Origin: DATAOG01 sp963840925
Lineage (GTDB): Bacteria > Pseudomonadota > Alphaproteobacteria > Geminicoccales > Geminicoccaceae
Direction of reading: 5' to 3'
Length of the DNA stretch: 64,000 nt
NCBI GenBank assembly: GCA_963840925.1
Contig: CAWJAY010000055.1
Location: 62,001 to 126,000 of the forward strand
In this document: positions 60,171 to 64,000 of the stretch, piece after piece
Position numbering within the stretch: the first letter of the stretch is position 1
Layout: every line of letters begins with the position of its first letter
Position numbers and translations under genes: made by a program
Notes under the pieces: generated by a model
Seen by the model: only the letters and a program-made list of their open reading frames with translations
What the model was told of the DNA's origin: nothing
Databases searched by the model: none

Positions 60171-61373
60171 CTAGCGCCGGCGCTGGTCGAGGACCACGCC
60201 GGCCGCGATCAGGCCCTCGATTTCGGCTGCGGCGAAGCCAAGCTGCTCGAGGATCTCGCGGCCGTGGGCGCCGAAGCGGGGCGGGGTGCGGGCAACCCTG
60301 CCGGGGGTCCGCGACAGCTTGATCGGCAGGCCGAAGTTGCGGTAGCCGTCCTGCTCGAGCGCCATGCCGCGGTGGCGGGTGTGGGCGTCGGACCAGACCT
60401 GGGCGACGTCGCGGACCGGACCGGCCGGCACGCCGGCCGCGAGCAGCCGTTGGCAGAGGCCCTCGCCATCCTGGTCCGCGAGCAGCGCGGTCAGGTGCGT
60501 GGTCAGCGCCGCGCGGTTGGTGAGCCGGTCGCGGTTGCGGCGAAAGCGCGGGTCGTCGGCCAGCTCAGGCGCGCCTAGCTCGGAACACAGCCGCCCGAAC
60601 GCCCGGTCGTTGCCGACCGCGAGGAACACGTCGACCGTCCGGGTCGGGAACTTGTCGTACGGGCTGATGTTCGGGTGCGCGTTGCCAGTCAGGCCCGGCA
60701 GGTTGCCCGACAGCAGATAGTTCGGGATGTGCGGGTGCATCAGCGCGATCCCGGCATCGTAGAGGGTCAGATCGAGGAACTGGCCGTTGCCCGAGCGCGC
60801 CCGCTCGAGCAGCGCCATCAGGATCCCGATCGCGGCGTACAGCCCGGCGCCGAGGTCGACCAGCGGGATACCGATCCGGGTCTGATCGACCACGCCGTTG
60901 ATCGAGAACATGCCGACCATCGCCTGGATCACCGCGTCGTAGCCGGGCAACCCGCCCATCGGGCCGTCGGCGCCGAAGCCGCTGATCCGGCAATGGATCA
61001 GGCGCGGGAAGCGGGCTTGCAGCACGTCTCGATAGCCGAGGCCCCACTTCTCCATGGCACCGGGCTTGTAGTTCTCGATCATCACGTCGGCGCGCTCGAG
61101 CAGCCGGAGCAGCACGTCGCGGCCCTCGGGCCTCGCCAGATCGAGCCCGAGCGAGCGCTTGTTGCGGTTGACGCCGATGAAGTACGACGCGTCGTGCGCC
61201 TCATCGAACGGCGGCCCCCAGTCGCGGACCTCGTCGCCCTGGGGCGGCTCGATCTTGATGATCTCGGCGCCATGGTCGCCCAGGATCTGGGTGCAGTACG
61301 GCCCGCCCAGGACCCGGGTGAGATCGAGCACGAGCACGCCGTCGAGCGCGCCGGCAGGCAAATCCACGCTCAT
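60171..61373 (-). CDS. CaiB/BaiF (class III) CoA-transferase
   Basis: A 400-aa CoA-transferase. Family motifs are VLVLDLTRVLGGPYCTQILG, DHGAEIIKIEPPQGDEVRDW, FIGVNRNKRSLGLDLARPEG, VMIENYKPGAMEKWGLGY and GQFLDLTLYDAGIALMH; the catalytic aspartate is expected in the PxYDAVIQAM region. The acyl substrate is unknown. Its start overlaps the stop of the preceding DUF29 gene as ATGA. Confidence 0.93.
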   Translation of the reverse strand: MSVDLPAGALDGVLVLDLTRVLGGPYCTQILGDHGAEIIKIEPPQGDEVRDWGPPFDEAHDASYFIGVNRNKRSLGLDLARPEGRDVLLRLLERADVMIENYKPGAMEKWGLGYRDVLQARFPRLIHCRISGFGADGPMGGLPGYDAVIQAMVGMFSINGVVDQTRIGIPLVDLGAGLYAAIGILMALLERARSGNGQFLDLTLYDAGIALMHPHIPNYLLSGNLPGLTGNAHPNISPYDKFPTRTVDVFLAVGNDRAFGRLCSELGAPELADDPRFRRNRDRLTNRAALTTHLTALLADQDGEGLCQRLLAAGVPAGPVRDVAQVWSDAHTRHRGMALEQDGYRNFGLPIKLSRTPGRVARTPPRFGAHGREILEQLGFAAAEIEGLIAAGVVLDQRRR

Positions 61374-61834
61374 CCCTGGATCACCGTATCGGGCAGATAG
61401 CTCTCGGCCAGCACATCATCGGGCGCGTAGGGGGAGTGGGCCGGGAACCGGTCAGCCGGCAGTCCGGTCTCGTCGACCGCGTCCTTGACCGCGTCGGCAT
61501 AGGCTTCTCGTATCAGTTCAGATACTTGTCGGCGCAGGCTCGGGCTCTGCTGCAGCAGATCCCGGATGTGCCCCCGCTGGGTCCGCAGGCTCTTCCGCCA
61601 ACTTGCTCCTCGCCGCGCCGGTTGCATCTGCCACTTCAACAGATGCAGCAGGATGATCTTGAGGCGGTTCTTCAATTCGCGCCGGTCGCGGCCAACCATC
61701 CACTCGATCTCTTCTGCCAGATGAAGCCAATCCAGCCCTGCGGTCTGGCGAGCCCGCAACAGTGCCGCCTGCTCCAGGCTCCAGGCGCAGAGATCCTCCT
61801 CGTAGCTGACCCTGGTCTTGATGCTGGCGGCCAT
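61370..61834 (-). CDS. DUF29-family protein
   Basis: A 154-aa DUF29 protein: YEEDLCAWSLEQAALLRARQ, LDWLHLAEEIEWMVGRDRRE, IILLHLLKWQMQPARRGASW and HSPYAPDDVLAESYLP. Function unknown. It is the fourth DUF29 gene in the window and is translationally coupled (ATGA) to a CoA-transferase. Confidence 0.87.
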   Translation of the reverse strand: MAASIKTRVSYEEDLCAWSLEQAALLRARQTAGLDWLHLAEEIEWMVGRDRRELKNRLKIILLHLLKWQMQPARRGASWRKSLRTQRGHIRDLLQQSPSLRRQVSELIREAYADAVKDAVDETGLPADRFPAHSPYAPDDVLAESYLPDTVIQG

Positions 61835-61910
61835 CGTTCATCCCTTCTATCCACGACCGGCCCATGGTCATTCTAACATGCGGCGATCGCTGGTCCACGG
61901 CTCGGCCGGA

Positions 61911-62897
61911 TCAGCCTGCGAGCGCCCGGGCGGCGGCGCGGCCGAGGTCGACCAGATCGAAGATCCGGGCGACGTAATGGTCGCGGACCTGATAGGCGAC
62001 CTCGCTCTCGCCGCCAAGCTCGCGGCCGAGCGCGTCGATCAGCCGGTGCAGGCGCCGGTCGTGCAGGCCGAGCGCGCGTTGCACCGGATCAGAGATCACG
62101 CCGGCAAAACCGGCGGTGAGCGCGGTCAGCAGCATCAGCCCGCCGGTCGCGCCGAGCACCAGGCCGGCCGACGGCTCGGCCGGGAACCAGGCGTACCAGA
62201 GGCTGCCGAGGCTGGCGCCGAGCGGGAAGCTCGCAACCGCCGCCTGCTGGGCGAGCGCGGCCGCGAGCACCGGGGCGAGGCTGAAGGTCCCGGGCGTCAG
62301 CTTCTGGAACAGGGCGGCGCCAGTGCCGGCCAGCAGCGCGTTGTTGAACAGGTCGGCCGCGGCGTGGCGCGCGCCGGCGTAGGTCTGGAGCATCGCCCGG
62401 ATCCGCGCGCGCGCCTCGGGACTGCGGGCTTCGGCCCGCAGCCGGTCCAGCAGCGCCGTCAGCTGCTGATCCTCGAGGATCGCCTCGGCGAGCGCGTCGC
62501 GCCCGGCCCGCCGCATACCATCGTCGTAGGGCAGCTCCAGCAGGTCGCGGTGCAGACGGAAGGTCAGCTCGCGCGCGACATCGGTCTCGAAGAACAGTCG
62601 CCGCCCGCCCAGCCAGCGCGCCGCGCGCCGGGCGCCCAGGCGCTTCAATCCGGCCGCCGCGAGCTGGAGCGCGAGATAGGGCGCCAGCAGCGCGACATTG
62701 GCCGGCGCCCGCAGCAGATCGCGCCCGAGCGCCTGCCGGTGCAGCCGGAGCGCGCCCAAGAGGCTGTAGTTGGCGTCGACGAAGGCGCGCACGCGGGCAT
62801 GGCGGGCGGCGAGGTAGCGCTCGAGCGCGCGGGTCACGATCGCGCGCGCCGCGGCATCGTCGATCACCGCCGGGGCGCCGGGCTCGACGAGCATCAT
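61911..62897 (-). CDS. Uncharacterised protein with hydrophobic segments (DUF6635-like?)
   Basis: A 328-aa protein that I do not recognise with certainty. It has Ala/Leu/Arg-rich helices, hydrophobic stretches around SLGSLWYAWFPAEPSAGLVL and GATGGLMLLTALTAGFAGVI that could be membrane segments, and the conserved-looking RRLFFETDVARELTFRLHRD then LLELPY. The start ATG 62897 overlaps the stop of the CoA-transferase beta gene (ATGA), so it is in that operon. Confidence 0.6.
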   Translation of the reverse strand: MMLVEPGAPAVIDDAAARAIVTRALERYLAARHARVRAFVDANYSLLGALRLHRQALGRDLLRAPANVALLAPYLALQLAAAGLKRLGARRAARWLGGRRLFFETDVARELTFRLHRDLLELPYDDGMRRAGRDALAEAILEDQQLTALLDRLRAEARSPEARARIRAMLQTYAGARHAAADLFNNALLAGTGAALFQKLTPGTFSLAPVLAAALAQQAAVASFPLGASLGSLWYAWFPAEPSAGLVLGATGGLMLLTALTAGFAGVISDPVQRALGLHDRRLHRLIDALGRELGGESEVAYQVRDHYVARIFDLVDLGRAAARALAG

Positions 62898-63634
62898 CGC
62901 CCGGCCGCGATCCCGAGCACGTGCCCGGCAAAGCGCGGGTAGGTTTGCGCGATCGCGCGGCCGACCGGGCCGCGGATCAGCGCCAGCGTTGCGGGCGTCG
63001 GCGCCGGCGTCAGCGCGACCTCGCCCGGCAGATCGAACTCGAAGCCGGTGTGGTCCAGGATGTCGGTGACGGTCTGGCCCGGGTGCACGCTTTGCAGCCA
63101 AAAGCGCGCGCGCGCAGGCTCGAAGCGGAACACCGCGCGCCCGGTGACCAGCGCGTAGGGCCCACCCGAGCGATAGACCTTGGCCGGGCTCGTGCCGGGC
63201 GCGCTGACGAACTCGACCTTCGGCACCAGCACGCGCTTGGTGTGCTCCTCGCGGAACAGGATCACCCGCGGCACCAGAAAATAGAGATAGGCCGAGCCGA
63301 ACGAGCCGGGCCAGCGCACGTTGCCGGCGGGATAGCCGCCGACGCCTACCAGGTTGATGTTGGCGGCGCCGTCGATCTGGCCGCCGCCCAGAAAGAAAGC
63401 GTCGATCCGGCCCTGGGCGGCGCAGTCGAACAGTTCCCGCGACCCGTCGGTGAACGGGTTGTGGCGCTCGCTGCCGAGCACCGAGACCTGCAGCCGCCCG
63501 CCCGAGCGCTCGCGTGCGAGCAGCGCCGCGGCACCCGGGATCGGCGAGGCGGCCCCGACCGCGACGTGGCCGAGCCCGTCCAGCATGCCGGCCAGCGCCT
63601 CGATCAACAGCTCCTCGGGCCGCCAGTCGATCAT
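62894..63634 (-). CDS. CoA-transferase subunit beta (family I)
   Basis: A 246-aa beta subunit of a two-subunit CoA-transferase, of the GctB/IpdB-like type: VAVGAASPIPGAAALLARER, LGSERHNPFTDGSRELFDCA, GGGQIDGAANINLVGVGGYP and LVPRVILFREEHTKRVLV. Start and stop overlap the flanking genes by four bases each, indicating a tight operon. Confidence 0.9.
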   Translation of the reverse strand: MIDWRPEELLIEALAGMLDGLGHVAVGAASPIPGAAALLARERSGGRLQVSVLGSERHNPFTDGSRELFDCAAQGRIDAFFLGGGQIDGAANINLVGVGGYPAGNVRWPGSFGSAYLYFLVPRVILFREEHTKRVLVPKVEFVSAPGTSPAKVYRSGGPYALVTGRAVFRFEPARARFWLQSVHPGQTVTDILDHTGFEFDLPGEVALTPAPTPATLALIRGPVGRAIAQTYPRFAGHVLGIAAGR

Positions 63635-64000
63635 TCGGCCGCGGCCGGCTGCAGCACGAACCGATCGAGATAACGCTCGAACCCCGCCTCGCTCGCAGCC
63701 AGCTCGGCGTAAAGGCTCAGATGCTCGAGGTCGGGCGGATGGACGCCGCGCAGCCCGACCGGCCAGGCGCCCGCGCGCGCCGGCGCGACCGCGGTGACAT
63801 AGAGCGCCGGGATCGTGCCGGCGGCGCTCAGGTCATCGGCCAAAAGGTCGGCCTCGATGATCTCCTCGACCGTCACCAGCGTCGTCCTGGCGGCATGCGC
63901 CATGGTCATCAGCTCGCGCCGGACGCCGATCCAGACGTTGCCGGCACGGTCGGCGCGGGCGGCATGAAACAGCGCCACGTCGGGCCGGATCGCCGGCACC
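63631..64000 (-). CDS. CoA-transferase subunit alpha (family I), C-terminal part
   Basis: The C-terminal part of the partner subunit, running off the window end. IRPDVALFHAARADRAGNVW, TTLVTVEEIIEADLLADDLS and GAWPVGLRGVHPPD match alpha subunits of GctA/IpdA-type CoA-transferases. Its stop overlaps the beta start as ATGA. Confidence 0.88.
   Translation of the reverse strand, partial: VPAIRPDVALFHAARADRAGNVWIGVRRELMTMAHAARTTLVTVEEIIEADLLADDLSAAGTIPALYVTAVAPARAGAWPVGLRGVHPPDLEHLSLYAELAASEAGFERYLDRFVLQPAAAE

Overview
The window is a GC-rich chromosomal segment that reads as an alphaproteobacterium of Rhodospirillales-like type. The main evidence is synteny: a minus-strand block ffh - rpsP - rimM - trmD - rplS - leuC - leuD - leuB - asd - cytochrome c, diverging from dapF - mtaB - ftsY - mlaD-like - DUF2155, followed by aat and accC/accB. 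Overlapping start/stop codons (ATGA, GTGA, TGATG), an abundance of VapBC-type modules and DUF1127 proteins agree with this. No tRNA, rRNA, CRISPR array or replication origin was seen.

Layout. 1-9.3 kb: the 3' end of groEL with a strong terminator, mazG, xseA, asd, a c-type cytochrome, a YcaQ-like DNA glycosylase, TerC, leuB and leuD. 9.3-11.2 kb: an accessory patch splits leuC from leuD (broken VapB, two DUF29 proteins, HicB with only the tail of HicA). 11.2-17 kb: leuC and the rplS-trmD-rimM-rpsP-ffh block, interrupted by an Uma2 gene. 17-24 kb: dapF, a frameshifted mtaB, ftsY, MlaD-like, DUF2155, aat, acetyl-CoA carboxylase subunits. 24-30 kb: TRAP permease pair, Phd/VapC, a frameshifted GNAT, DinB, DUF1127 cluster with a GcvA-like LysR regulator.

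30-40 kb is the most unusual part. It holds a single protein joining a PAP2/vanadium-haloperoxidase-type phosphatase domain to a complete subtilisin-type protease domain. Next come a class III nucleotide cyclase with TPRs, a sugar-acid dehydratase-like enolase whose start codon lies in the 7-bp target duplication of an IS481-family element, and a peptidoglycan-active pair (binding lipoprotein and transglycosylase-CHAP enzyme) of more AT-rich composition. 40-51 kb carries metabolic genes (RraA-like aldolase, beta-helix protein, PFK with a mixed signature, DddP-like M24 enzyme, GST, amino-acid binding protein) with two more toxin-antitoxin pairs and a decayed duplication. 51-56 kb holds a PD-(D/E)XK-HEPN fusion beside a broken RusA-like gene, a uronate-dehydrogenase-like SDR, a methyltransferase and another VapC module. 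56-64 kb has hpt, MFS, SDR, a frameshifted metallo-beta-lactamase, a degraded soxR, CaiB/BaiF and two-subunit CoA transferases, and more DUF29 genes.

A recurring oddity is the number of otherwise well-conserved genes broken by one indel. In three of them (mtaB, an ilvE-like aminotransferase, an MBL hydrolase) the same change is seen: GAGTTCG where the protein family predicts GAGTCG, a sequence containing the GANTC site of the alphaproteobacterial CcrM methylase. This points to either systematic sequence error or a real mutational pattern, and it should be settled before any of these genes is called a pseudogene.
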